Origin: Streptomyces sp. NBC_00572
GTDB taxonomy: Bacteria; Actinomycetota; Actinomycetes; Streptomycetales; Streptomycetaceae
Assembly: GCF_026341815.1 (NCBI RefSeq)
Contig: NZ_JAPENX010000001.1
Span: forward strand, 6,510,001 to 6,574,000
Direction: 5' to 3'
DNA: 64,000 nt
Part shown: piece after piece, positions 7,204 to 16,209 of the stretch
How the letters are laid out: every line of letters starts with the position of its first letter
Numbering within the stretch: position 1 is the stretch's first letter
Program-made: the position numbers and the translations under genes
The notes under the pieces: model-generated
What the model was told of the DNA's origin: nothing
Databases searched by the model: none
The model's input: the letters and a program-made list of their open reading frames with translations, nothing else

Positions 7204-8262
7204 ATGCCAGGCTCTCGTATCGCCCGTGTCCTCGGAGCGGGTCTCGCCGCCCTGCTCGCGGCCGCCGCCCTCACCGCGACCGCCACCCCGTCCGCCGCCG
7301 CCGCGGACACCTGTGCCCTCAAGCCCAAGCCCGCCGGAAAGGTGCTCCAGGGGTACTGGGAGAACTGGGACGGCGCGGCCAACGGCGTCCACCCGCCCTT
7401 CGGTTGGGCGCCCATCGACGACCCCCGCTTCGCGGCCCACGGCTACAACGTCGTCAACGCCGCCTTCCCCGTCATCCGTTCGGACGGGACGGTGCTGTGG
7501 GAGGACGGCATGGACAACACCGTCCGCGTCTCCACCCCGGCGCAGATGTGCAACGCCAAGGCGGCCGGAGCGACGCTCCTCATGTCCATCGGCGGCGCCG
7601 CCGCGGGGATCGACCTCAACTCCCGTGCCGTCGCGGACCGGTTCATCGCGACCATCGTGCCCATCCTGAAGACGTACAACTTCGACGGGATCGACATCGA
7701 CATCGAGACCGGTCTTGTCGGCAGCGGCAGCATCGGCACCCTGTCCGCGTCGCAGGCCAACCTGGTGTACATCATCGACGGCGTCCTCGCCCGGATGCCC
7801 GCCGGGTTCGGACTGACGATGGCACCGGAGACCGCCTACGTCACCGGTGGCAGCATCGTCTACGGCTCGATCTGGGGCGCGTACCTGCCGATCGTCAAGA
7901 AGTACGCCGACAACGGGCGCCTGTGGTGGCTCAACATGCAGTACTACAACGGCAGCATGTACGGATGCTCGGGTGACTCCTACTCCGCGGGCACGGTCGC
8001 CGGGTTCGTCGCGCAGACCGACTGTCTGAACCGGGGCCTCGTGATCCAGGGCACCACCATCCGGGTGCCCTACGACAAGCAGGTCCCCGGCCTGCCCGCC
8101 CAGCCGGGCGCGGGCGGCGGCCACATGGCGCCGTCGCTCGTGGCCCAGGCATGGAACCACTACGGCGGGGCGCTCAAGGGCCTGATGACCTGGTCGGCGA
8201 ACTGGGACGGGTCGAGGGGCTGGACCTTCGGCGACAACGTCAAGGCGCTCCAGGGGCGTTAG
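7204..8262 (+). CDS. Secreted GH18 chitinase
   Basis: This 352-residue glycoside hydrolase family 18 enzyme hydrolyses chitin outside the cell. A signal peptide covers about residues 1-34 (ending near ATPSAAAAD). The catalytic signature FDGIDIDIE places D161, D164, D166 and the acid E168 in the DxxDxDxE motif on beta-strand 4. Conserved LLMSIGGAA and MTWSANWD segments complete the barrel. There is no separate chitin-binding domain, so this is a compact bacterial chitinase. The start follows AGGAG. The promoter carries a dre-like operator, which fits chitin-linked control. A hairpin lies downstream. Confidence 0.92.
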   Translation: MPGSRIARVLGAGLAALLAAAALTATATPSAAAADTCALKPKPAGKVLQGYWENWDGAANGVHPPFGWAPIDDPRFAAHGYNVVNAAFPVIRSDGTVLWEDGMDNTVRVSTPAQMCNAKAAGATLLMSIGGAAAGIDLNSRAVADRFIATIVPILKTYNFDGIDIDIETGLVGSGSIGTLSASQANLVYIIDGVLARMPAGFGLTMAPETAYVTGGSIVYGSIWGAYLPIVKKYADNGRLWWLNMQYYNGSMYGCSGDSYSAGTVAGFVAQTDCLNRGLVIQGTTIRVPYDKQVPGLPAQPGAGGGHMAPSLVAQAWNHYGGALKGLMTWSANWDGSRGWTFGDNVKALQGR

Positions 8263-8295
8263 GCCCCTCGGAGCGGCGGATCCTTTCCGGGGAGG

Positions 8296-8317
8296 CCGCG
8301 GCGCGACGGCGCCGCGG
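8296..8317. terminator. Hairpin terminator after chitinase
   Basis: CCGCGGCGC at 8296-8304 pairs with GCGCCGCGG at 8309-8317. A smaller stem, AGGGGC/GCCCCT, overlaps the chitinase stop. It serves convergent transcription from both sides. Confidence 0.65.
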
Positions 8318-8355
8318 TCGAGCCGGAACCAGGGATCGGGTGGCCGTCGTGGATC

Positions 8356-8616
8356 TCAGGGGGCGAGGAGGGGGCCGAAGGTCCGGCGGCCGATGCCTTC
8401 CGCGTCCGACAGGTCGACGATGCGGCCGGGGATGTCCGGGTGTCGTCCTGTCCAGACGTGGGCGCTCGCCGGGTCGGTGAAGAAGTTCAGCGCATCGCAG
8501 CAGGTGGACGCCGCGGGCCCGCCGCCGGGCCGCTGCCCGACGAAGACCACCGCGCTCGGCGGTTGCCAGCGCACGGTGCCGCCGGTCGAGGTGACGGTGA
8601 TGGGGTCTCTGGAAGG
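8356..8616 (-). pseudogene. Remnant of a MerB-like (alkylmercury-lyase-family) gene
   Basis: The minus strand reads in one frame from 8616 to the stop at 8356-8358, about 86 residues. It contains VVFVGQRPGG, then STCCDALNFFTDPASAHVW, HPDIPGR and FGPLLAP, which match my memory of the C-terminal part of MerB-like proteins. A TGA at 8617-8619 interrupts the frame, and the N-terminal two-thirds are absent because the promoter and start of the divergent merR-like gene follow at once. GTG at 8574 would give only 72 residues. I therefore call it a 5'-deleted remnant; a functional short protein cannot be excluded. Confidence 0.6.
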
Positions 8617-8636
8617 TCAAGAGTTGATCTGGGGGT

Positions 8637-9041
8637 ATGCGCATCGGTGACCTCGCCGCCCGCGCCGGGCTGACGACCAAGACGCTCCGCTTCTACGAGG
8701 ACCGCGGTCTGCTCCCCGCGCCACTGCGGACCCCGGGCGGCTACCGCGGCTACCCCGAGCACGCCGTCACGCGTCTCGCGTTCGTCCGCGACGCGCAGCG
8801 CGCCGGTCTCACCCTCGCCGAGATCCGATCGGTCCTCGCCCTTCGCGACGACGGCCACCTGCCCTGCGCCCATGTCACCGGACTCATCCACGAGCACCTC
8901 GACGACATCGCCCGGCGAATGTCCGAGCTCGCCGCCACCCGAGACGTACTGCGCACCCTGGCCGACCGCGCCGCGGTCACCGACCCCGCCGCCTGCGAGG
9001 CGGAGGGCATCTGCACCATCCTCACGCCCGTACGGCCGTAA
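8637..9041 (+). CDS. MerR-family transcriptional regulator, probably metal-responsive
   Basis: The 134-residue protein has an N-terminal MerR helix-turn-helix (IGDLAARAGLTTKTLRFYEDRGLL, about 3-26), a long dimerisation helix and a C-terminal cysteine region (PCAHV, then DPAACEAEGIC). Cysteines in this position bind Hg, Cu, Zn or similar in metal-sensing members, but the exact metal cannot be assigned. Length is normal for MerR/CueR types. A G-rich tract precedes ATG at 8637. Divergence from a MerB-like remnant suggests it once regulated that gene. Confidence 0.85.
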   Translation: MRIGDLAARAGLTTKTLRFYEDRGLLPAPLRTPGGYRGYPEHAVTRLAFVRDAQRAGLTLAEIRSVLALRDDGHLPCAHVTGLIHEHLDDIARRMSELAATRDVLRTLADRAAVTDPAACEAEGICTILTPVRP

Positions 9042-9070
9042 CTCCGCGGTTCCACCGCGTCGTCCCATTC

Positions 9071-9085
9071 GGTGAACCTTTCACC
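9071..9085 (+). promoter_or_regulatory. Inverted repeat and putative promoter for the leader peptide
   Basis: GGTGAA-CCT-TTCACC forms a 15-base dyad. Its right half could serve as a -35 element 18 bases before a weak TTTGCT at 9104-9109, placing the transcription start at or next to ATG 9116, a leaderless arrangement. Confidence 0.35.
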
Positions 9086-9115
9086 AGGGCGCGGAAGTTG
9101 TGCTTTGCTGGCCGC

Positions 9116-9184
9116 ATGACCCTGCTCGTGACGCGTCGACACGTGGACTACGTGCGCGTCACGACCACGGCCTGTACCGGCTGA
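9116..9184 (+). CDS. 22-residue leader peptide of the RHVD type
   Basis: A short open frame encodes MTLLVTRRHVDYVRVTTTAC followed by Thr-Gly and stop. The TRRHVDYVRV core with a Cys near the end matches the recurrent Streptomyces putative leader peptides (core about RRHVDLxRxxSAxC) often found before sulfur-related genes. It precedes the DUF1684 gene by 171 bp. If it acts by attenuation, ribosome behaviour at its codons would set downstream expression; no clear terminator/antiterminator pair was found by eye in 9185-9355. The start lies at the likely transcription start, so it may be leaderless. Confidence 0.65.
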   Translation: MTLLVTRRHVDYVRVTTTACTG

Positions 9185-9355
9185 CCCGAGGCCCTCGTCC
9201 CGGCAGCCGGCCGTCGCCCGCGCGACCGCCGCGTCCCCGTCACCCCCTGAGCGTCACCCTCCGGCCGCCCTTCCGGGCCCCGTCGGCACGGGCGGGCGCG
9301 AGCGGCCTCCGGTGCAAGCCCCCCACGCGATGCGCAGACGACATCAGGAGGACCC

Positions 9356-10226
<871 letters not shown>

Positions 10227-10237
<11 letters not shown>

Positions 10238-10712
10238 GAGCTCCGTCGGGCGTCCGCTGCCCTGCCAGCCGGTTCAGCGCCGCCGCTGTCAGGGCGGTGA
10301 TGGCCGGCGGCAGGGCCGTACGCACGTCCGGTGCGAAGAGCGGAGAGTGGTTGGGCGGGAGCCGGCCGGCCGTGGCCGCCCACTGGCGGGGGCTCGCGGT
10401 GCCGAGCATCCAGTAGACGAGGGGAACGTCCTTCTCTCCGTGGAGTGCGACGCCCGCGCCCCCGTACAGCGGGAAGTCCTCCGAAGCCAGGGACGGCGGC
10501 CAGTCGGCCACCCGGGCGGGGCCGTAGAGGGCGGTGTGGGCGGCGCGGACCGCCCGGGTCGCGGCCGGATCGCCGAACAGGGCAGGAGCACGGGAGACGG
10601 TCGAGACGTCGGGTTCGCGGGGACAGGCGGAGGTGGCGCATTCGGCCCGGACGATGCGCTCCACCGCCGTGAGCGCGCGGTCGAGGGAGGCGTCCGTGAG
10701 GGCGCGCAGTCC
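10227..10712 (-). pseudogene. C-terminal fragment of an M20-family amidohydrolase/peptidase
   Basis: From about 10712 to the stop at 10227-10229 the minus strand encodes 161 residues matching the C-terminal half of Streptomyces M20 peptidases (VERIVRAECATSACPREPD, PSLASEDFPLYGGAG, VPLVYWMLGTASPRQWA, LPPNHSPLFAPDVRTALP). The N-terminal metal-binding half is missing. The fragment is in a different frame from the ThiF-like gene that runs into it from upstream, so it should not be translated as part of it. It looks like the product of a deletion or rearrangement. Confidence 0.7.
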
Positions 10713-11659
10713 GACATCGCCGCGAGCGGTCCGGTCGGCTGGACCCCGGGCGTACCGGTGCCGAGCGCGAGACCGCTCCACAGCTCGGCGGCGTCCGAGG
10801 CGGCAGCACCACCGGCCGCCCCGAGCCGCAGGGCGGCGCAGGACCAGCAGGACGCCGACTCGGGGGTCATGGCCGGGCCGACGACCGCCGAGCCGCCGAA
10901 CGTCCAGGCGGGCAGGAGCGTACGACCCTGCGGCACGCCCTCCCGCAGCAACGGCAGCAGCACGGCCGGGACGCCGGGCCCGGCGGCGGCCACCACCACG
11001 TCGTACCCCTCGTACGCGGACCAGCCCTCCCGAGGCCGGCCCGCCACCGGCCCGGGCAGCAGGGGCAGTTCGACGGGGCAGCCCTCCTCGGCGAGCGCGG
11101 CGACCTCCGCGCGGACGGCCGCGAACTCCTCCGGAGTCACACCGGCGGTGCCCTCGGCGAGGGAACGGTCGACGCCGATGGCGGCGCAGCCGTTCCGTAC
11201 GAGGGAGAGCACGCACCAGCGGGCCACCGGCCCGTCGCCGATGACCGCGACCCGGGCCGCCCGGAAGCGGGCGAACCGGGCGTCGGCGGCATCGGCGTAG
11301 TGGTCGATGTAGGCGATCTGCGGGGCGAAGCGGGCGGCGACGGGCGGAGCGGGCACGGGCGCCGCCTCCTCCGGCGCCGGAACGGGACGGGCGAAGCCGC
11401 GCCCGTAGAGCGCCTGCACCAGCTCGCCCACCATGGCCTTCTGGGTGTCGCCGAAGCCCGCGCAGATCTCCTCGACCGCTCTGCTGCCGTCCAGGTACGG
11501 CATGAGCAGCGTGGCGAACCGGTAGCCGGACTTGGCGGTGAGCTGGAAACCGCCGTCGGCTTTGTGGAAGATCACGCCGTTCGGGGTCTGGGTGAACAGG
11601 ACATCTCGACGGACTCGGGGCCGGGTTCCGGCGATCTCCGCGTACGACGTAAGGGTCAT
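10713..11659 (-). pseudogene. Truncated ocin-ThiF-like / TOMM leader-binding protein
   Basis: The first ~315 residues read as a thiazole/oxazole-modified-microcin (TOMM) partner. An N-terminal winged-helix, RiPP-recognition-like region (PNGVIFHKADGGFQLTAKSGYRF...YLDG) is followed by a ThiF/E1-like Rossmann segment (ARVAVIGDGPVARWCVLSLVRNG, about 135-157) and a CWSCAALRLG Cys-x-x-Cys at 271-274. Homology stops near residue 315 (about 10715), after which the frame continues to 10289 as low-complexity sequence antisense-like to the M20 fragment. The second zinc-ligand pair expected further on is missing. No YcaO partner is in the window. ATG at 11659 follows a GAGAGG. Confidence 0.6.
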
Positions 11660-11735
11660 GCGTGCGTCACACCTCTCGTGGCAAGGCGAGATGGGGCCCG
11701 GGGTGGTGGGCGTCTCTGCGGGTGGGGCCGCGCCG

Positions 11736-13691
11736 TCACCTCAGGGCGGCGGGCCTGGTGCCGTCCAGCTGCGGGAACTCCCCGTCGCGGGGCGGGCGGA
11801 GGAGGGCGGCGGCGTGGCCGGGGGAGGGGCCCGCCGCGCGGCGGGCGTGCGCGCGCAGCAGATCGTGCGTCCAGAAGGCGCCCGGCTGGCCCTCCTCCAG
11901 GAAACCGGCGTCGAGGAGCCGCTCGACGACCTGCTCCGTCGTCTCCTCCGGAAGTCCGAGGACGGCGGCGGCCCGTGCGGTGGTGAGCGGGTCGTGGGGT
12001 GACGCGGCCAGCCGCAGATGGGCCTCGGCGAGCGCCGGCGGGAGCCGCTTCAGGGCCTCGTCCAGCCGGTGCGGCACCGACATCTGGGGATCGTCGGCGA
12101 GGCTGAGCCGGCCGACGGCGTCGTGCAGGAGCCAGTCGGTGTAGTCCGCGAGGCGGAGCCGGGGCCGGGTGAGCAGCCGAGCGGCGGCGATGCGCAGGGC
12201 GAGCGGATGGTGGCCGCACGCGGTCGCGAGGGGGAGCGCCGCGGCGGGCTCGGCGGCGATCCGCTCCCGGCCGACGACCGCGGTGAGGAGCGCCTGCGAC
12301 TGCTCCGGATCGAGAGCGCCGAGCCGGTGCACGGTGCCGCCGTGGGTGGCGACGAGCGCGGCGAGCCCCATCCGGCTGGTGACGATCGCCGCACCGCAGG
12401 CGTGCGCGGTCAGCAGGGGGCGGACCTGATCGGGGCGGACGACATCGTCGAGGACGAGAAGGGCGGGGCCCCGGTGCGCCCCGGGCACGGCGGGCAGCGC
12501 CCGGCGGACTTCGTCGGCGGCCTCCTCCGCCGGGCGGGGGCTTCCGTCCGGACGGGTCAGCGGCACCAGGACGGACCCGCCGGGAAAGTGACCGCTCACC
12601 AGATGGGCGACGTGGAGCGCGAGGGCGGTCTTGCCGATGCCGGGCGCTCCGGAGAGGACGGCGAAAGGGGTTCGCGGTGATTTCTCGCGGGACCCACCGG
12701 CTGTCAACAGCCGCACCAGGGAGTCGACTTCACCCTCACGTCCGGTGAAGCCGGGCACGGTCGGAATCGGCGGAGGCGGGGGCGGGGAGGCGGGGGAGGC
12801 CTGGTCGGCAGAGGTGTGGAGGGCCTGCGGTCCGGGAGCCCCGGTCTGTTCCGCCGGCGCGGGAACACGGGACGGTACGGCGGCCGCCGGTGTCGGTAAG
12901 AGCCCGCCCGGGGACGTGGTCGCGGCGACCCGCGCCCGCGCGGCGTCGAGGCGGCCGAGGTCCTCACCCCGCAGGATCGCCAGTTCCAGACGCTGGAGTT
13001 CGGCCCGCGGATCGACGCCGAGCCGCTCCCTCAGATGCCCCTTGATCCTGCGGTACTCCGCGAGCGCCTCGGTCTGCCGGCCCGTCCGGTACAGCGCCTC
13101 GATCAGCTGCTCGGCGAACCGCTCGTGGGCGGGGTATACGCGCGTAACCTCCCAAAGATCAACGAGGGCTTCGCGACATCGGCCGTGCTCCAGTTCGATG
13201 TCGCAGACGCGCTCCAGGACCCGCAGCCGCTCCTCCGCGAGGCGGGGCACCTCGTCCCGGTGCAGCAGGTCGGAGGGGACGTTGGAGAGCAGGGCTCCCT
13301 GCCACAGGGCGAGGGCGGTCCGCAGGGTGTACGGCTCGGAGTCGTTCCCGGAGGCGGTGGCCTGCTCGACGAGGCGGCGGAAGTGGAGCAGGTCGAGCGT
13401 CCCCGGGTCGGCGTCGATGCGGTAGCCGCCCGCCACCGCGACGACGGCCTGGTTCTCGATGCCGTACTTGGCGAAGAGTCGCCGCAGTCGCAGGACACAG
13501 CTCTGCAGGGCGGTCTTGGCCGTCGGTGGGTGTTCCTCGCCCCAGACGATGTCGCGCAGGCGGTCGGTGGAGACGACGGAGCCCGGGCGGAGGAGCAGTG
13601 CGGCGAGCAGCGCGGTCGGCTTGGAGGGCGGGAGCGCCACGACGTCCCGCCCGTCGGTGACGCTGAGGGGCCCGAGCAGTTGGAATCGCAC
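11736..13691 (-). CDS. SARP-type regulator with BTAD and STAND (NB-ARC) domains
   Basis: This 651-residue protein belongs to the AfsR/DnrI/RedD type of Streptomyces antibiotic regulatory proteins. Residues 1-95 form an OmpR-like DNA-binding domain (VRFQLLGPLSVTDG...). The bacterial transcriptional activation domain covers about 95-240 (LLHFRRLVEQA... ERLGVDPRAELQRLE). A Pro-rich linker leads to an NTPase with P-loop SGAPGIGKTAL near 343-353, and a helical C-terminus follows. GTG at 13691 gives the standard SARP N-terminus and follows GAGGAAGG; the frame is open for 48 codons upstream but in low-complexity sequence. It lies next to the ThiF remnant and the 14855-20864 block, so it is a likely pathway-specific activator. 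Confidence 0.88.
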   Translation of the reverse strand: MRFQLLGPLSVTDGRDVVALPPSKPTALLAALLLRPGSVVSTDRLRDIVWGEEHPPTAKTALQSCVLRLRRLFAKYGIENQAVVAVAGGYRIDADPGTLDLLHFRRLVEQATASGNDSEPYTLRTALALWQGALLSNVPSDLLHRDEVPRLAEERLRVLERVCDIELEHGRCREALVDLWEVTRVYPAHERFAEQLIEALYRTGRQTEALAEYRRIKGHLRERLGVDPRAELQRLELAILRGEDLGRLDAARARVAATTSPGGLLPTPAAAVPSRVPAPAEQTGAPGPQALHTSADQASPASPPPPPPIPTVPGFTGREGEVDSLVRLLTAGGSREKSPRTPFAVLSGAPGIGKTALALHVAHLVSGHFPGGSVLVPLTRPDGSPRPAEEAADEVRRALPAVPGAHRGPALLVLDDVVRPDQVRPLLTAHACGAAIVTSRMGLAALVATHGGTVHRLGALDPEQSQALLTAVVGRERIAAEPAAALPLATACGHHPLALRIAAARLLTRPRLRLADYTDWLLHDAVGRLSLADDPQMSVPHRLDEALKRLPPALAEAHLRLAASPHDPLTTARAAAVLGLPEETTEQVVERLLDAGFLEEGQPGAFWTHDLLRAHARRAAGPSPGHAAALLRPPRDGEFPQLDGTRPAALR

Positions 13692-14294
13692 AGTTGTGTT
13701 CGCCTTCCTCGTCCGCTGGTGCCGGGTGGGTCCCCTACGGTCGGCCGGAGTCGTGCGGCGGCCGGGGGCGGGAGGTCGGGGGCCGGGCGGGTGCAGCGGG
13801 CATGGCGAACCACCGGGAAGGCAGAGGGACGGCACGAGGGAGGGGCGACGCGCTGGGCTGCTGAGGCTGCCGGAGCGGCCTGGGCGAGGGAGCGGGAGCG
13901 TGGGTGACCCCGGTCGGCGTCAGGGTCAGGAGGAACGTACAGCGGCGGCGACCGGGAGGGGACGGGGCCTGAGCCCTTCCGGACATCTGCGGGTGGGCGG
14001 TTGACGGTGCCGCGCGTGCGTGCAGCGATGCGGATTCGATGAGGACGAGGGGAGACGGTGATGAGGTCATGACACCCTCCGTCCGCTATCCGGACGACCC
14101 TCGGGAACGAGCCGCCACCCGCGGAAGATCGCCCATGAGGTACGCCGGAGGCAAAGAATGGCTGCTTCCCGACCACCCGGCATGAGCCTCGGCGGTCATG
14201 AGGGGCGAGGAATTCCAGGGGGTGTGACCCGGGTGGCCCGCCACCCTCGACCCTCCGCCCGACATGCCGCCGCGACCAGCGTGAACTACGCATC
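13692..14294. other. Intergenic region, no confident gene
   Basis: Upstream of the SARP gene lies a minus-strand frame 13735-14070 (111 residues, Pro-rich) that has a good GGAGGG ribosome site before ATG but no recognisable domain. I cannot tell it from chance open frame in G+C-rich DNA. The SARP promoter should be in this region. Confidence 0.3.
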
Positions 14295-14795
14295 TCAGGA
14301 GAACATCCCCCGCGCGAACGGCGGGTGAGTCGATGCCCGTGGCAACCGGGGAGCCCGGACCGGCACCCGCCGCCAGGCCGACCAGGTGAGTTCCGGCCAA
14401 CAGCGCGCGTCGATGGGAATCAGGGAACCGGAATCCGGAGACTGGAACGTGAACGGCCCCTGCACGGGCCGGAATTCGGGCGAGTGCGGCGTGGCCGCGA
14501 TGTCGAGGAAGCTCGCCGCGTCGTCGACCTGGAACTCGGCGGGGCCGGGCGTGGCGGTGGATGCCGGCTGACGGGCGCCGCCGTCCACGGCGACTTCGCA
14601 GTCGCACGCCTCCGTCGCCGAACCATCGATGGTCGTGGCCGGCGGCAAGGTCCGCAGGGGTGCGTCCTCCCTGTGCGTCTGCTCAGGGGACAGCTGTTCG
14701 TACCCCACATGTCGGACCGCTGTTGGGATGGAGTGTCGGGAGTCGCGCGCCTGTTCCCCGGCGAGCCCATCCGGTCCTGCTAACGATGAAGCCAT
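14295..14795 (-). CDS. Possible small protein divergent from the HFCD gene (uncertain)
   Basis: A 166-residue minus-strand frame starts MASSLAGPDGLAGEQ at ATG 14795. It contains an acidic/hydrophobic core (EFQVDDAASFLDIA, then PEFRPVQGPFTF, IDARCWPELTWSAW) that looks more protein-like than its mirror frame. The fifth codon is TTA, which in Streptomyces suggests bldA dependence if the gene is real. The opposite strand holds a mirror frame (GTG 14386 to 14571, 61 residues) that shares the same third-base positions, so codon bias cannot decide between them. I recognise no domain. Its position beside the candidate peptide cluster makes it worth testing as a precursor. Confidence 0.35.
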   Translation of the reverse strand: MASSLAGPDGLAGEQARDSRHSIPTAVRHVGYEQLSPEQTHREDAPLRTLPPATTIDGSATEACDCEVAVDGGARQPASTATPGPAEFQVDDAASFLDIAATPHSPEFRPVQGPFTFQSPDSGSLIPIDARCWPELTWSAWRRVPVRAPRLPRASTHPPFARGMFS

Positions 14796-14854
14796 GGCGC
14801 TTCCGCTCCGGTCCCGCGAGGCGCTGAACCGACCCACCTCATCCGGAGACCAGG

Positions 14855-15454
14855 ATGTTCGACGACATCGGTGCGCCGCTCCCACACGGTCTCACCGAGG
14901 CGTTCACCGAGACGGCCTCCCGCGACGGGCTCACGCTCGTCATCGGCACCGGATCGGTCGCCGCGGTCAACATCGGCGGCCTCCTCCATGAACTGTCGTC
15001 GGCACTTCCGGGACCGACGGCCGTGATCCTCACCGAGGCGGCACGGCGGTTCGTGACCCCGGCGGCGGTGCGCCACCTCGGCCGCTGCCCGGTGCTGACC
15101 TGCGAGACCACCGGCCCCGAGATTCGGCCGCTGCACGTCTGGCTCACCGACGTCGCCCGGCGGGTGCTGGTCTACCCGGCCTCGGCCGGGTTCCTCGGGC
15201 GGGTGGCCGGCGGCCTCGCGACCGACCTGGCCTCCACCACCTATCTGTGCGCGACGGGGATTCCCACCCTGGTCGTGCCGTCGATGCACCCGCGCATGTG
15301 GAACGGCGCCCTGGTACGGCAGAACGTCCGGCGGCTCATGGCCGCCGGAGCCCAGGTGCTGCCTCCCCGTGACGGTGCCGCACCACCGGTGGCGGAGGTC
15401 GCCGCGGCACTCGCCGCGCTGACCGCCGTACCGGCGCAAACTCCTCCCTCATGA
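14855..15454 (+). CDS. HFCD-family flavoprotein (EpiD-like cysteine decarboxylase)
   Basis: This 199-residue protein has the homo-oligomeric flavin-containing Cys decarboxylase fold. Evidence: an FMN-binding start (LVIGTGSVAAVNIGGLL, 28-44), a candidate active His94 in RPLHVWL, the PASANT-like motif PASAGF at 108-113, and a substrate-clamp region PSMHPRMW at 142-149 followed by NVRRLMAAGAQVLP. EpiD-type members oxidatively decarboxylate a C-terminal peptide cysteine to an enethiol; CoaC-type members act on phosphopantothenoylcysteine. The neighbouring gene ends in Cys-Cys, so a peptide substrate is favoured. ATG at 14855 follows GGAGACCAGG. It begins a block of six genes in one direction. Confidence 0.8.
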   Translation: MFDDIGAPLPHGLTEAFTETASRDGLTLVIGTGSVAAVNIGGLLHELSSALPGPTAVILTEAARRFVTPAAVRHLGRCPVLTCETTGPEIRPLHVWLTDVARRVLVYPASAGFLGRVAGGLATDLASTTYLCATGIPTLVVPSMHPRMWNGALVRQNVRRLMAAGAQVLPPRDGAAPPVAEVAAALAALTAVPAQTPPS

Positions 15455-15480
15455 GTCCCCCGAGAACGGAGCACAGCAGA

Positions 15481-16202
15481 TGACCCCCCAGAAGACCAAG
15501 AGCGTCCCCCTCGTCCAGATCGAGGTCCTCGTCCCCGTGGACGTCCCGGCCGGGCAGCGCGCCCGCTTCGAGCAGTCCCTCGCCCGCTTCCTCTTCGGCA
15601 ACGAGCGCGTCAGGCCCGAGCTGAGCGGCGTGCTGGCGGAGCACGGCGTCGACTTCAACCACCTCGCCTCGCTCGCCGCACGCGAGCCCCTCGGTGTCTG
15701 CCCGTCCCCGGGCGCCGTGGAGTTCGTCCCGAGCGACAAGCTCGCCGAGGTCTGCCGACGGCACGGCATCGACCTCACCTCGGGCGGCTGCGCCCTCATG
15801 ACGTTCACGTACGACGCCTACGACGGCGCGGAGCGGCCCTCCGACGCACTGGAGATCAACATCAAGCTTCCCGGCACCACCGCACGGGACATCGCCGAGT
15901 CGGCCGAGCTCACCGAGGACGTGGCCACCGCCCTGTTCGGGGACTGCCGGCTCTCGGAGCGGGCCCGCGCCTATCTGCGCACCCACGGCGTGGACCTGGA
16001 GACGATCGCGGCGCACAACCGGGGCCTCCTCGGCGGCGACGGCGTCCCCTTCACCTCACGGGTCAGCCCGGAGATCCACGCCTATCTGAGGGACAGCGGG
16101 TTCGACGTCGACCGGTTCGGCCGCTTCGACGTCCGTCAGGTGGACGAGTCGGGCAACGACGAACTGCTGCCCTCGTCCTGGTCCAAGACCACCTGCTGCT
16201 GA
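15481..16202 (+). CDS. Candidate RiPP precursor or carrier protein ending SKTTCC
   Basis: I do not recognise this 240-residue family. It contains degenerate repeats with a leucine-x3-Gly-(Val/Ile/Phe)-Asp core: VLAEHGVDF (51-59), VCRRHGIDL (91-99), YLRTHGVDL (165-173) and YLRDSGFDV (202-210); two of these follow FLFGNE- or ALFGDC-type segments. The C-terminus, DELLPSSWSKTTCC, is polar and ends in two cysteines. It sits between an HFCD decarboxylase and a radical SAM/SPASM maturase, so the tail is an attractive core peptide with the repeats acting as a large leader. Alternatively it is an enzyme of unknown type. Spacing to its neighbours is 26 and 7 bp, consistent with an operon. Confidence 0.55.
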
Positions 16203-16209
16203 CGCCACG

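Noticed and set aside
8617..8640. Complete MerB-like gene reading upstream of 8616
   Set aside because: A TGA at 8617-8619 on the minus strand interrupts the frame, and the divergent merR start follows immediately.
13735..14070. 111-aa Pro-rich frame with a good ribosome site upstream of the SARP gene
   Set aside because: No domain, mediocre codon bias and low complexity; noted only as part of the intergenic region.
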